A DNA stretch of 64,000 nucleotides from NCBI GenBank assembly GCA_019671005.1, contig CM033715.1, positions 186,001 through 250,000 on the forward strand. The letters run 5' to 3'. This DNA is from Hibiscus mutabilis (Eukaryota; Streptophyta; Magnoliopsida; Malvales; Malvaceae). The translations under genes were made by a program, and so were the position numbers. Positions 35,160-47,900 of this stretch are shown here, in pieces (the first letter of the stretch is position 1; each line of letters opens with the position of its first letter). The notes beneath the pieces were generated by a model. It was not told where the DNA came from. It did not search any database and saw only the letters and a program-made list of their open reading frames with translations.

Positions 35160-36289
35160 GCGGTAGGCTGACTTTTGAATAAAAAATGAGTCTAACAAGA
35201 CTAAAAATCTATGACGTCTAACATCATTTTATTTTGTTCATGTGCTTTATCATTAGTCCATAACTAATTCTTTTCCCTCGCAGCATTAACTTAACTCATT
35301 TTGAAATTTTTTTAAAACTTTATGCGGTAGTTCATGAATTATATTGCACATGTCTAGAGTCATACAAAGGGGAGGAGAATTAGGTAACAATCATGTTGGG
35401 TAAAACCCAATGTTACATGGATTATCATATTTATTCTCCATTTGTAAAATTCGAATTAATATGATTGATAATAAAGTAATTCATTTATTCTTTAATAATT
35501 GTACTTTTATTTTAATTATAATTAAAATGCTTTTCTTTGTCTTTTTACTATTATTTATTTTTTTACAATAATTTAAGAGAAGAAAAAAAATGAAAACGGT
35601 ATAAGGAAAAAGACAAAGGAAGTTGGAAAGGTGACGGCAGGTGTCGGAGCCATATCCTTGTTGCCAATCCAAATCTAATCTAAGTTAACAATAAAACTAA
35701 AAAAGGGGATGAACTGAAAATAGGGTTTAATAATGATTTCAGTCCTTTTATTATTGAAATTTGAGAGTTGATTTCTATTATTTTAATTTAATATAATTTG
35801 ATATCACTAGCTGAACCGTGTTTATCCATAACTGAATTAACCAAAAAAATTTAATTTTTAACCATTCCTTGAACTGACTTTTAAAATCATTAACTAAATC
35901 GAATCTAATTAATCCGGTCAGTTTTTCAATTAACCATTTTTGTTATAAGTATATGTAGAAATTTTAATTTATCAAGTTTTTTTTTTTGCTTTGTCCTTTT
36001 GTTGGATAATTTTTTTTAGACCATAAACTTTTAATGGGTTTGCAATATATATATATATATATATATATATAGAAGTGTGTATAATAGAAGTGACAACACA
36101 AAGCTCCAAAAATAAAGGATAACTATAAATGAGTTAAGTTCAATACTTGCGAGGAAAAAGTGAAATATTAATTTTGAATTAGTGATAAAGTACATGAAAA
36201 TTGTAAAATGATGTTGAACTTCACTAATTTTTAGTATTGTTTGACTCGTTGTTTATTTAAAAGTTTGTTTACCACATACAAAATTAAGG
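35160..36289. other. AT-rich spacer, no gene seen
   Basis: No gene or well-bounded element was found. An AT microsatellite lies at about 36044-36070. The frame at 35481-35672 is low-complexity and unlikely to be coding. Confidence 0.45.
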
Positions 36290-36720
36290 GTGAATATTCA
36301 ATTAAGCCGAGTAAAAAAATCGAGTTAATCGAGTTAACGAGTCTTATATTACAACATAAACATTATTTAAAATTTTTCCTAGTCAAATTAAATTTATAAA
36401 ATTTGGTTCAAACTGTTCTAGTTTATATTCAAATTTAATTATAAAATATTTATAATATTATGATAATAAGGTTTCGTTTTCCATTGCTGTCAGAACGGCC
36501 GTTTCGCACGCAAACGCTGAAACATTGCTGAACGGTTCTGACAAGATTGCGTTGCCGGCGTTTTTTGCTAGAATTTGCGCCTCAAACGCTGGATTTTTCA
36601 CAGCCAATTTTTTCATCTTCTCAGCACCGCAAATTGAATCCCAGCAGCAATGGAGAATGAAGCCTAATTAATTTTAATTTAAATGATTTTCTACAACAAT
36701 ATACATGCATACATATATTC
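36290..36720. mobile_element. Degenerate hAT-like copy interrupted by a MITE
   Basis: Blocks AAAATCGAGTTAATCGAGTT, TTCAAATTTAATTATAAAATATTTATAATATTATG and, after the insertion, AATTTTAATTTAAATGATTTTC and ATACATGCATACATATATTC, follow the same order as in the copies at 20160-20750 and 32893-33120. The TAA-flanked insertion 36470-36664 separates them. Confidence 0.55.
36470..36664. mobile_element. Tourist-like (PIF/Harbinger) MITE, nested
   Basis: The 195-bp insert is flanked by TAA at 36467-36469 and 36665-36667. Ends GGTTTCGTTTTCCATTGCTG and CAGCAATGGAGAATGAAGCC are inverted repeats with 2 mismatches in 20. The interior is far less AT-rich than its surroundings (GAACGGCCGTTTCGCACGC, GCGTTGCCGGCG). 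Related hAT-like copies elsewhere run through this point without the insert, an internal empty-site control. Confidence 0.82.
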
Positions 36721-38509
36721 TTATGTGATATTTAAATATCAGATAAAACTAAAAAATTTAATTCAAATTTAAAAATAAATCAATTAATTATTGAAATTAA
36801 AGATCTATTTTAATAAATTATATAAAACTGTTAGCATAGTAGGAGGCTAAAAGTAAAATTAGACAAAAAAAAAAACAATAATAAATCTTGTCGCGCCGCC
36901 AAAAGTGTAGCCGACCGAAAACGGCGGGATTGAAGATGAAGATGCGCCAGAGATTGCCACGTCAACAACCTGATATGATACATAATAAAAATTATATTAT
37001 AATTTCAAATATTTTTGGAGTTAAACAATACTAAAAATTAGTGAAGTACATGAGGTTTTACTCATATTTATTATAAATTGAATTTAAAAAATAATTTTTA
37101 TCATATAAATTATATAATAAAATTAGTGATAAAGCACATGAGGATTGCAAAATCATTTATTTTAATATTTTTTATATTATTTTTATCAAGTGGATTTTTA
37201 TTTATATTTATTATAAATTAAATTTAAAGAATCATTTTTATCATATAAATTTTCATTTGATAAAAAATAATATGTAAAATATTAATAAAATAAATTATAT
37301 TTTTAAATTGAAATTATAAGAACATAACTTTAATGTAATTTCTCGATGCATAGAATTGGAAGGAATGAGAAGACAATATTTCTGCCAACCCAATCCTTGT
37401 CCAGCTCAGCTTACCCCTCCCTATCTTTACTACAACGTGGTGACAGCCCCTTCCCAGCTGTCACGGTCCCCACATTTTCCATAAATTCTTCGATTAGGGT
37501 CGCGAGTTCAAATATGTTTCGAGATAATTTTAAAATTTTAAGTTTAAATTTTATCGTATTTAAATTTAATTCATATTATTTGAGTTTTATCTCTATTTGT
37601 AATAACTAATTATTTTGATCCTTGTTGTATAATTTGGAAGTTAACATTTCGTATAATTGTAACATATGAAAATAGCTTGAAAATTTACAAAAAAATTAAA
37701 ACATATTAAATTTAGTTCAACCGGTATTTTATAAAAAAAACATCATAAAATAATTTAAAACTTAAAACTATGAATTTCAAATCTAACACTTAAACTCTAA
37801 GGCTGTAAAATTTAATTAAAATCTGAAATTATAAAACAGACAGTTGTGTGAGTTAAAGTTTGCGTATGTTTCAAATATTTTTTAATTAAAGAAAAAATGA
37901 AGGTCAAATAATTACATTTACACTACTTTTAAATTAGAAGACTTTTTCTTAGATTATTTTTTTCTGATTATATTTATCGATAATCAGCCAGCCAAAACCA
38001 ATCATTAAAATTATTTGCATTATTATGCATACACTTTAAAATAAGCTGTGTCCATACCATAACAATTATCCTAAAATTATAATGCTTAAATAGTTTAATT
38101 TATCAATAATAAAGAAAAAATTACAAGTAAATGAATATATAATTAAAAAAATTCATATGAATTTAAATCTCAACATAATCAATGAAACAAATTGAGCTAA
38201 AAAAATCTTATACTCCTTATAGGTGTTTGTACTATATGAAAATTACAAGTAAATCAAAACGAAAAATATATTTAATTAAAAAATGTGACTTGTACAAGTC
38301 AAAAATGAAATAAATTGAGCTAAGAGAGTCGCCTTTGTAATAAATGTATATAATATATGATTCAAATTAATAGATCAATAAGTCATATATCTATAATTAT
38401 AAAAATATGATTATTACCTAATAAGCATATTTTCATTGGTGTATTACCATATTAAGTTTTTTTAACTTAAAATAAAATCTTTCAGCAAATTTCAAAGCCA
38501 AAAAAAGCT
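36721..38509. other. Spacer upstream of the DUF1005 gene
   Basis: AT-rich except for a GC-rich patch at about 36888-36965 (TTGTCGCGCCGCC, GACCGAAAACGGCGGG), which shows no continuing frame. The frame at 37346-37609 has no recognisable feature and ends in repeat-like sequence. Confidence 0.45.
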
Positions 38510-38517
38510 TATATAAA
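38510..38517 (+). promoter_or_regulatory. TATA box of the DUF1005 gene
   Basis: TATATAAA in the context AAGCTTATATAAACACC, 153-160 bp before the start codon. It would place the transcription start near 38540-38550, just before the short upstream ORF. Confidence 0.55.
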
Positions 38518-38556
38518 CACCATTAAACACTTGGAGTTCTCTGGGTCAAATCAATA

Positions 38557-38604
38557 ATGGGTTCTTCACTGCCGCCATTGGAGCCAGCTTCGAGAATTCA
38601 GTAG
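38557..38604 (+). other. Upstream ORF in the DUF1005 leader
   Basis: An ATG frame of 15 codons (MGSSLPPLEPASRIQ, stop at 38602-38604) lies between the TATA box and the main start. It is in a different frame from the main ORF and ends 65 bp upstream of it. If transcribed it could lower translation of the main ORF; this is inference. Confidence 0.45.
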
Positions 38605-38669
38605 TCTTCACCGTCGGCGACGTTCACTTCCGGTTGACTTGCCGTCGTTGTTTTAAACAAGCCAATACG

Positions 38670-40847
38670 ATGGATCCATGTCCATTCGTTCGTTTGATCG
38701 TTGAGTCATTAGCTTTGAAGCTCCCGCAGCCCACGAAACCAGCCGGCGCTGGCGTTTACCCGACGACGACGCCGTGTTTCTGCAAGCTGAAGCTCAAGAA
38801 CTTCCAGTCCCAAACAGCTTTGTTGCCACTCTGCAACGGCACTGGTGATTCGCCGCCTGAATCGTTCGCCTCAGCTTCCGGCTTCCACCTCGACGCTCTA
38901 ACGATCCGCCGTCTCTCCGGGAAGCCCGTGACGCTCTGCATCGAAGTCTACACCGGCCGCATGGGTCGTACCTGCGGCGTCAGCAGTGGGAAGCTGGTGG
39001 GTTCGGTTCAGGTTACCGTCGACTTGGGTATGTCACAAACCAGACCGGCAGTGTTCCAAGATGGGTGGATGAAAGTCGGCAACGATCCAGACAAACCGAC
39101 CGCTAAGCTTCATTTATTGGTCAGAGCCGAACCCGATCCCAGGTTCGTTTTCCAGTTCGACGGAGAACCGGAATGTAGCCCGGTCGTGTTTCAAATCCAA
39201 GGCAACATTAGACAACCGGTTTTCAGTTGCAAGTTTAGCCCCGACCGTTCAAGATCTCGGTAAGTGATAAAGTTCCTCTGTTTTCCTTTTACTGTATATA
39301 TATGTGTGTGGATTGGACTGAGTTAGAAAATGCGAGAGTTTTTAATTTTTTTTAGATATTTGGATGGATGAAATGTATTATTGAGATTAATAGTTAGTTA
39401 TGTGAATATTATTATTTGAAAAAAACAAGGAGTTATTTTTTGTCATTCATTTTACCCGTTAAACCAATCCGAAAATATGTAAAACTATGGGTTTTATCCT
39501 ATGTGTTATAGTTTTTAACTTTTTTATATTTTTTAAATCGTTGAATAAGTGTAATAGATGGTTGAGATTAACAGTGTGTTGTATGAAAATTATCATATGA
39601 AAAAAAGTAAGGAACCATCCATTTACTTCATTCACGTAAAGAACTATCCGTTTATTTTATTCATGTCGTTATAATTTGAATCTAAATTTCACTAAAATCT
39701 TGCTCACTAGACCAATAAATAGTTAATAAAAACCTACATCAACTTTTAAAATGATATTTTAACCTAAAGTATAGGGACTATCTCATGAATTTAAGTATAG
39801 TAGAGGGGTTGAAATTATAATTTGACCATTTCATACAATGGTTATTGATGGAATTAGTTAGTTTCTTATAGACATGGACTTTTATAAACTTCAATTGTAA
39901 TAGAAAAATGAATCAAATTGGAGAATAAAATCTCTTAATTAGCTAGTCTCATGCTTTGTTTTGGTCAAATCTACCACCATGGATTCTCTTCCATGTGCTC
40001 AAACAATTGTTGTTAGCTTCTACATTTTTCTATAGACAAATTATGATTTTGCTCCCTCTAATATGCTCAAAACCATAGTAGAGGGACCAAAACCATAAAT
40101 CGACACTTTTTAAATAAACTTTTTTATAAGGTACTAATTGATTGCTATGTTTATTTGATTGTCAATGGTAAAATCAGATCTCTCCCACCGGATTTTTCCA
40201 ACGAAAATAGGGGATGGATGAGAACATTGGCAAGAGAAAAGGATAAGCAACGAAGGGAAAGGAAAGGATGGATGATCATAATATACGATCTATCGGGTTC
40301 TCCTGTCGCAGCCGCCTCAATGATCACTCCATTCGTACCCTCCCCCGGAACCAATCGTGTTTCAAGATCGAATCCTGGCGCATGGCTAATACTCAGCCCT
40401 TACGGCTTCTCCGTCAGTAGTTGGAAACCGTGGGGTCGTCTCGAGGCATGGCGGGAAAGGGGTCCCGTCGATGGGTTGGGCTATAAATTCGAGCTTGTCA
40501 CTGAGGATGGACCTAGTAATGGTATCCCTATTGCCGAATCGACGATGAGTGTAAAAAAAGGTGGCTTGTTTTGTATAGACAGAAAAGTGTCGAGATCGGA
40601 TATTTCGACATTGAAGAGTTTAAAGTCACCGATTAAAGGATTTGTCATGAGTTCGACCGTCGAAGGTGAAGGCAAAGTCAGCAAGCCTATTGTACAAGTT
40701 GGGATACAACATGTTACATGCATGGCTGATGCCGCATTGTTCGTGGCACTTTCGGCCGCCATCGATCTTAGCATGGACGCTTGTCGGCTTTTCTCGAGGA
40801 AACTGAGGAAGGAGCTTTGTCATGATGCACAAGATTCATCTTCTTAA
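38670..40847 (+). CDS. DUF1005 family protein
   Basis: Exons 38670-39259 and 40178-40847 give 419 residues. The start MDPCPFVRLIVESLALKLP is the family's N-terminal signature. Other conserved blocks are PCFCKLKLKNFQSQTALLP, IEVYTGRMGRTCGVSSGKL, RFVFQFDGEPECSPVVFQIQ, NIRQPVFSCKFS, then after the 918-bp intron ERKGWMIIIYDLSGSPVAAA, SNPGAWLIL, WKPWGRLEAWRERG, GFVMSSTVEGEGKVSKP and the C-terminal AAIDLSMDACRLFSRKLRKE. This is a land-plant family of unknown biochemical function; some members are annotated as pathogen-elicited. No signal peptide or membrane segment is evident. The splice rejoins Arg (CG|A) in frame. The first ATG in this frame is used; the frame stays open upstream to about 38634 but without another ATG. 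Confidence 0.93.
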
Positions 40848-43800
40848 TAAAAACAAACCCTACAAATATCACCTTCTGCTGCAGTGATAACCAGTTTGGT
40901 ACGACTGTTGGTTTGAGCACAGTGCATCTTTTCTTTTTTAAATTTTCTTCCATTTGGGGGACATATTTATAATAATTCAAAAAGTGTGTGCCTTAAAAAA
41001 CAAATATAGAGGAACATCTTCATATGTTGTTGGGTTTTATATCAGACAAATTCAGTCTGAAATTGTATAGACATAAATTCAATTTCTTCATATTATTTGT
41101 TCAGTCTATGTGAAATAATATGAAATTATTACTATCAACTTATAAACAGTTTATAAATTTTTAGGTGTAGCTCAATTCGTATTTGATTAATTTAAAATTA
41201 ACATTTTACAGGTATTAAAATGGATGTGTCCTGTGTTTAGTCGGTTTTATGCGTAGTATTAATGTTATAGTTGTTTAATTCTGGTCCGGTTTTTAAATTC
41301 GGGTAAGAATTTAGAGCTCTAAAACTATATATTAGTGCCAGTTAGGTACATGAATTTGGTGTTAATATTTTGGTATATGAACTTAACAGGGTAAATACAT
41401 ATTTTGGTACATGAACTTGTTGATGTGTAATTTGGTAGTTAGACAATTTTTTGTTCAATTAAGTACATGAACTTGACTTTAAGGTTCAAATTTATACTCT
41501 AAGTTTTCTGTGGTCCAATTAAGTATCTAAACTTGATTTGCTGATTCAAATCGATACTTAAACTTCAAATTTTGGTCACAATTGATACTTGCAGAAAATG
41601 ACTTTTTTGAACAAATTTCAACTACGAGGCCAGGTTTAGTTCAAGTACCTAATTGGACCAAAACAAATTTTAGATACCAAATTGAACCTTAAATCCAAAC
41701 CCATGTATCTAACTGGAATAAAAAAAGTTAAAAATACCGAATTGTATATTAAAATCAAGTTCAGATACTTGAAACTAGATGTTGGGCTGAAAGCTAATCA
41801 TGAGCCACCATGAGATATGGGCCTAGCTTACCTTTCTTTTCCATTTTCTGGATTATAGTTTGTACATCATGGGTTTTGGCCCAAAAGACCTATAACATGG
41901 TAGATTAACATGGTCCGTCCACAATTTAACATTTCCGAACTAATATCAAAATGATTTATATTCGATACACGGATAATATAAAAAAAATCTATTTCATCAC
42001 CATTAAACCACAAAGATCACTTCATTTATATGGGTATTTTACACACTGGTAATATATAAGTTTATATACCGTCGGTAAACAGTATCAGAACACATAACGA
42101 CTTGTATTCATTATGATTAGTTCATCAAATATTAATACGGATAATATATAAATCTTATTGAGAAATCATGGACATTTGCAATTGATATTTTTATCTTCGA
42201 TACCCTACTTGACATATGGCAATCAAAAGCCTAAAAGACTCAGATATCCACTAATTTGACTAATAGCAAAGGATGCTCGTATTATTTTATTTTGTATGAG
42301 TTTGAATATCGACATTTGCACGGAAAATGTTAATACCTCTATATTTAATTAAAAAAGTGCTAAAAAAGCTTATATTTGTGTTTTTAGACAATTGGTTTCA
42401 AAAAAGGCAATAATTCCCTTGTGTCTTTCAGCTTTAAAACAAAGAAATCTCTACCAACTTCTACCTGCCTTGAAATCTTTAGAAAGAAGGCAACTTTAAA
42501 AGATTCAGAGGCAAACTGCAAGCAAGGAATTATGTAGTTCACATGCTTTTGCTTAGTGCTTAAGCAATATATGGAGCCGCCATTATATTGTCTTTCCCAT
42601 AGATATTTCTTAAAATCACGTGACCTAAAAATCAATATTTGAACCCAAAAAATAAAAAGTCAATATTTAATTTTACTAATCTCAAAATCACGTGGACCTA
42701 AAAATAATTAAACAATTAAATTTGATAGTAAGCTTAATTTGACTAATCTCAAAATTGATAGAAACTTAGAAAACAATTAAACCAAGAAAATTTAAGGGAC
42801 TCGAGCTTAATTTTACTAATTTCAAACTAAAATAAACCTTAAAAAATAATTAGACTATAAAAGTTGACAAGTCACGTTACAACCAATTTTTTAGGTATTT
42901 GTCAATTTCTACTCCTTTGGACTATATTGCCTCTAACTTAATGAATTTTGTACGTATAGATTCTTTATTTGAATTTTTAATTAGATGATTAATAATTTGT
43001 GGTGTAAATTAATTAAATATTTTTACTCAATATTAATTAGTACTTAAATGGTGTTACACTTATTTTGTTTTAGTATTTAATGTATTTTTATTAATATTAC
43101 ATTTATACTGTTTATATGTTATATGTTGAATTACATATTGCTTGAGAATTAATAAGTTAGTAGTTGATGTTTTAAATTTTATTATTTGATTTATAAGATG
43201 TTTATCGTGTTATAAAACATTTTAGTAAGTTAAATTTATGATCTAAAATTTTTATCCGCATTTTACAACTTTTAGATTTATTTTTTATTTACATTAATTT
43301 ATTTGACAATCTTTCATAAGTAATAAAAAATTAACAAATTGAACATATTATATGTTTACCATTTGAAAATCTACAAAATTATTTTAACAGAGAATAATGA
43401 AGATATATAAATATATAAATTATTTTTAATTTTTTAATCTAATAATTGTATTAATAATATGATAAATACATATTTTTTGCAAATTTTAAATTGTATAACA
43501 AAAATAGTTTTTATAACTTCTTATGTAGATATTTTTAACTTAATATTGAAAGTTTAACATATTAGAAACAAAATTTAACACTTGTATAATTTGGTAAATT
43601 TTACTTTTATGTAATCTTATATTCCTCCAACTGAATACAATAATTTTATATTCTTACCAAATAAACCAAACAAGGTAATATAACATTTCTAAAGCCGTAA
43701 ATCTTATTCTAAAAAATAACCTTATATTTCGTGAACAAAAAATACTCTAAAAATAAAGGCAAATGCCAACTTTAGAAACCATGGATAAAAGTAAAGATGA

Positions 43801-43979
43801 GTGGAAGGGCGATGTCCACTGTCATTTCTTTTCTTCTAATTTGAAGATTTAAATCCATGTAAATTTAAATATTAAATATTTTCTCAAAATCTAACTTTAA
43901 ATACTTCATAAAACTTTTTATTTTAAAAATTAGATAATCTGACATCTAATATTTAATTCTACTTTCATTTTAAACTTCA
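40848..43979. other. DUF1005 3' flank and repeat spacer
   Basis: After the stop codon there is probable 3' UTR, then AT-rich spacer with the foldback at 41335-41775. An imperfect direct repeat CTCAAAATCACGTGGACCTAAAAAT-like lies at about 42612 and 42684. The frame at 42384-42635 is unsupported. Confidence 0.45.
41335..41775. repeat. Foldback built from 'GTACATGAACTTG' repeats
   Basis: The left half carries GGTACATGAACTTGTTGATG and AAGTACATGAACTTGACTTTAAGG; the right half carries the inverse, CCTTAAATCCAAACCCATGTATC and AAATCAAGTTCAGATACTTGAA. Units of this kind are widespread in plant spacers. Ends and any target duplication are unresolved. Confidence 0.5.
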
Positions 43980-44990
43980 AACATGACGTATGCACCCTAA
44001 TTCATTTCTATACCTTACACTAAAGAATAATAAGAGTTTAAATTCTAAATCATAATCTTAAATTTTACATCCTAAACTCTAAATCATACACTTTAAAAAT
44101 ACACTCTACCCTAATTTCTTAAACTCTAACTACAACTCCTAACCTTAAAACCTAAACTATTAACCTACTTTTTTAAAGTGAGGCGTCAAAAGGGGCATAA
44201 TTTAGGGCAGACGATTTTCATCTTTCAAACATGACCTATAAAATAGAATAAAAATCTTCTACCCCTAAGTATGTGTCTTTTTATGTCCCCACTAAAAAAT
44301 ACTAAAAATTAAAATTTAAACACTAACTCCAAATTTCACATTCTCAACCCTATACCCTATAACCTAAAAATACATATTACCGCTAATTTTTTAAACTTTA
44401 ACCATAAATCCTAAAATTTAAACCCTAAACCTACTTTTTTTAAAGTGAGAGCATTAACAGATGCATACTTAAGGGCAGACGATTTTCACTATAAAACATA
44501 GGACAAAATTTTTTGTTCCTTTTCGGTGCCATTTTTTATACTCAATACTAAAAATTTAAATTCTAAGTCTTAACCTTAAATTATAAATCTTAAACCTTAA
44601 AAAATACACCATATCTCTAATTCTCTAAAGCCTAATTATGAGCCTTAATCTTAAACCTTAACAATAAACTCTAAAATTTTTATAGTGTGGGGCCATAAAT
44701 AAGGATACCGAAAAGATGAATGAGATTTAGATTCTAAAACATACATAGAAAATATGAACAAATTTTTTGTCCTTTTTTATGCCCCTAATCATACTCAAAC
44801 ACTAAAAAAATACACCTTAATCATGACTCTAATTTTTACATATTAAATCTTAAAAATAAACTTTACACCCTAAATTTTAATTTTAAACCTTAAATTTTAA
44901 ACTACAGACTTATTTTATTTATGTGTGACATAAATAATAGTACCAAAAAATAGGAGGAGACTTACGTTAACAAATATGAATAAAAACAAC
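43980..44990. repeat. Degenerate tandem array, ~250-270 bp units
   Basis: About four diverged units. Each has a CTAAACCCTAAA-like section, a T-run followed by AAAGTGAGG or ATAGTGTGGGG, and a section of the type GCCCCTAATCATACTCAAACACTAAAAA. Anchor GGGCAGACGATTTTCA occurs exactly at 44206 and 44473, a period of 267 bp. It is not telomeric; the CCTAAA words are part of a longer unit. Confidence 0.68.
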
Positions 44991-47900
44991 ATTATCTATT
45001 ATGTATTTGGTGAGTTAAATTTGGAGAATAATCCAAACGAAAGTTAATATTTGAAATGTAAGGGACGTTGAATTTTTTAATATTTTTAATATCTGAGATG
45101 TAGGCGACGATATCCTTTTATTTAATATTAAAAAAATAAAGAACGCCAATTATAAGTAACGAAGTCCCCGTATACTATAAAAAATGATTTAAATCCTAAA
45201 ATATTTTTTAACATCTCTTGTATTTTAAATATTAACTTTCATTTGGCTTAAAAATCCAACGACTATTTGGTGGGTTACAATAGGGTAAGTTCATCATTTT
45301 TAAACCCCATAGCTTGGCTGGCCAACACTTGGTCATAGGGCTACTAGTATATCATAAGCTTTTAAAGTAGCTAAGTGAAAAGCTCAAATGCTTAATCAAT
45401 GCATGGCAGCCAAAGCTTCAAAGTAGAGTTAGCACTTAATGGTACAGTAAATATTCGATTGATTCGAGTTAAAATTAAATAAATTCAAATTAATTGAGTT
45501 AAAGAGTCGTAATTTATAACTCATTTTTTATTATAATTTTTTTGAGTTAAGTCAATTTTATAAAATTTCAGTCGAATATTTTTACACCAAGTCAAGTCGA
45601 ATATTCTAAATTTTCTAAGTTGAGTTGAGTTTTAATTAGCAGTATAATTAAACCCATAATCTGACTGCCCTGCTAGTCTCTTACCATTAAACTTCGATCA
45701 AAATCACTAATTGAAAATATAACGTGATATTTTTAAGCGTTGTAATACGTTTATCCAGTTTAATGAAACTTTCAATTATTTTTTTAACTTAAAAGTATCT
45801 TAGTAGAAAAGTGTATGATGTTCATCTTAAGAGATAGGGTTCAAATCGGTTCAAATCGTTTTGTCTACATAATTTGTACGTATTGTCAAAGAGTTAAAAA
45901 TATTTATAACCAAATACTACCTTGTATTAACTTTTTAGACTATTAAAAAATATGTAAGTTTAAACATGTTTAAACATTTAATATAGTTTGATATTTAGAT
46001 TGAGAGGAGTTTGACTAATTTAAGTTTTGTATAAAAATCTTAAAAGATAGTTTTATTTTGAAATTGGATTATATTTAATAGTAAAAGGATTACAAAGGAT
46101 ATCACACCTCAAACATTAGAAGTTCAGTGCAAAATAAAAATACAGTAAAATTTAAGTGTGCGAAAGGCGTTAAAATACCAAACCTAACACCTTCAGAAGA
46201 ACTTGAAAAAGCTTCTGAAATTAAATTCAGAAAACTATTACTTTGCCTTGAGTGCTCTTTGAAGAAAGCAAAATTCTTCCGCAACTTGTTCTTGGCGTAT
46301 CGGCACAACCGCAAAAAGAAGATCATAACATGTACAGCTCGGCCTCCTTCGCTGACAAAAAAATTCGAAGATACTCGTCACCCGAACTCTAAACTATCAA
46401 AAGATAGACTGAAACTGCCATAAAAACAGACAAAAAAATTATCATACAAGCAGACGAAAAAATTGTCATAAAAACATATATGATATAAACCTGACAAAGT
46501 AAAATAAATAAAAAAACAAGAAAAACATAAAACAAAAATTCATCAGCAAAGATAAACTTATTTATGTACATAATAAGCAAGACCGCCAACGGCCGCCGCC
46601 AACAAAAAAATAATATAAAAAATTTGAAAACTTAAAGCTTCTTGTAACAGCTTCAGAACAAATGGAAGAAGTGAAGAAATTAAAAAAATAGTTTTAAAAT
46701 ATATATTATATGTAATAATATATATTATACCTTAATTAATTATAAATAATAGTAAATAAAATATAGTAGTAAGTTGGTCTACTATGATGAGACATTAGAT
46801 ATTTTAAGTAAAAAAATCAACAATTTTGGCTTATAAGAGAGAATTTTTTTTCTCCTACTGAATCTTAAATCCACAACTTAGAAAAAGATATGATGTTAAG
46901 TTGTCAATTGAGAGTTTCAACCACATGTTCTAGAGATTGTTAACAATGTCTTATGTAAAATTAAAAGTTTAAATTTTAACATAATAATTAAAATAAAATT
47001 ATTCGAAAGAATTGACCCATAATAATTTTTTAATATTCAATTTAAATTAATCAATTTAATACTCGTAGTTATAAAAAAAATCAGACATAGTGGTAAATGG
47101 GTCGTTTCGCATCTTTTGATACGTTTATTGTCGCAGACTTTTGCTTGGGCAATGGGCAAATGTCACATCTTGTAACTTTCATACATAACTTTATTTATTT
47201 ACTTTGAAAAATAAAATACTAATTCTAATTTAATTAAGAAAGGGGTAAATTATACCGATAGTTTCTGAACTTTTATGATATTTTTTATATAGTCATCAAA
47301 CTTTTAAATCTTTTAAAGAAACTATAAAACTAATTTTATCGCCTTAAAAGTTTTAAAAATTTAATAACTATATCGTAACCATCCTTATATATTACCTTTA
47401 CAAAAAGATACTCGTGTAGTTCCGGAAGAATCATAATATAATGTTGAATTTGATTTTAAATGTTTTTTATTCTTAAAGATAAAATATATCCCATTCTTTT
47501 AAGGAAACAAGAGTATCTTTTCGTAAGGTTTATAATTTTAAATTACTGTCAATATCTACATGATGTGTTGTGTCGCTTTTAAGTGTTTTTTAATATCAAA
47601 TCTAGTCATGGTTTAATTAAAAAAAATATAAGATGGAAGGTGATAACTTAAAATAAAAAAAAACAAATTAATCTCGTTGCCAAACTGTTAAAATATTGGT
47701 ATTTTTTTCAATACGATCAAATATCTTGGGTTAAATATTTTTAAATATATTAACTCTAAGAGCATCCATGAAACCAACCAATAACATCAAAGTTGTATTA
47801 GTTATATTCTAGAATGGATATTTTTTTGTTTGGTAAAATATGACTTTATTAGCGACAAAAATGTCGTATAAGATTTTTACGTACCTTATTAGAGTGGATA

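Noticed and set aside
46102..46640. Overlapping frames on both strands with coding-like composition
   Set aside because: No family match, no consistent splice model, and frames on both strands compete.
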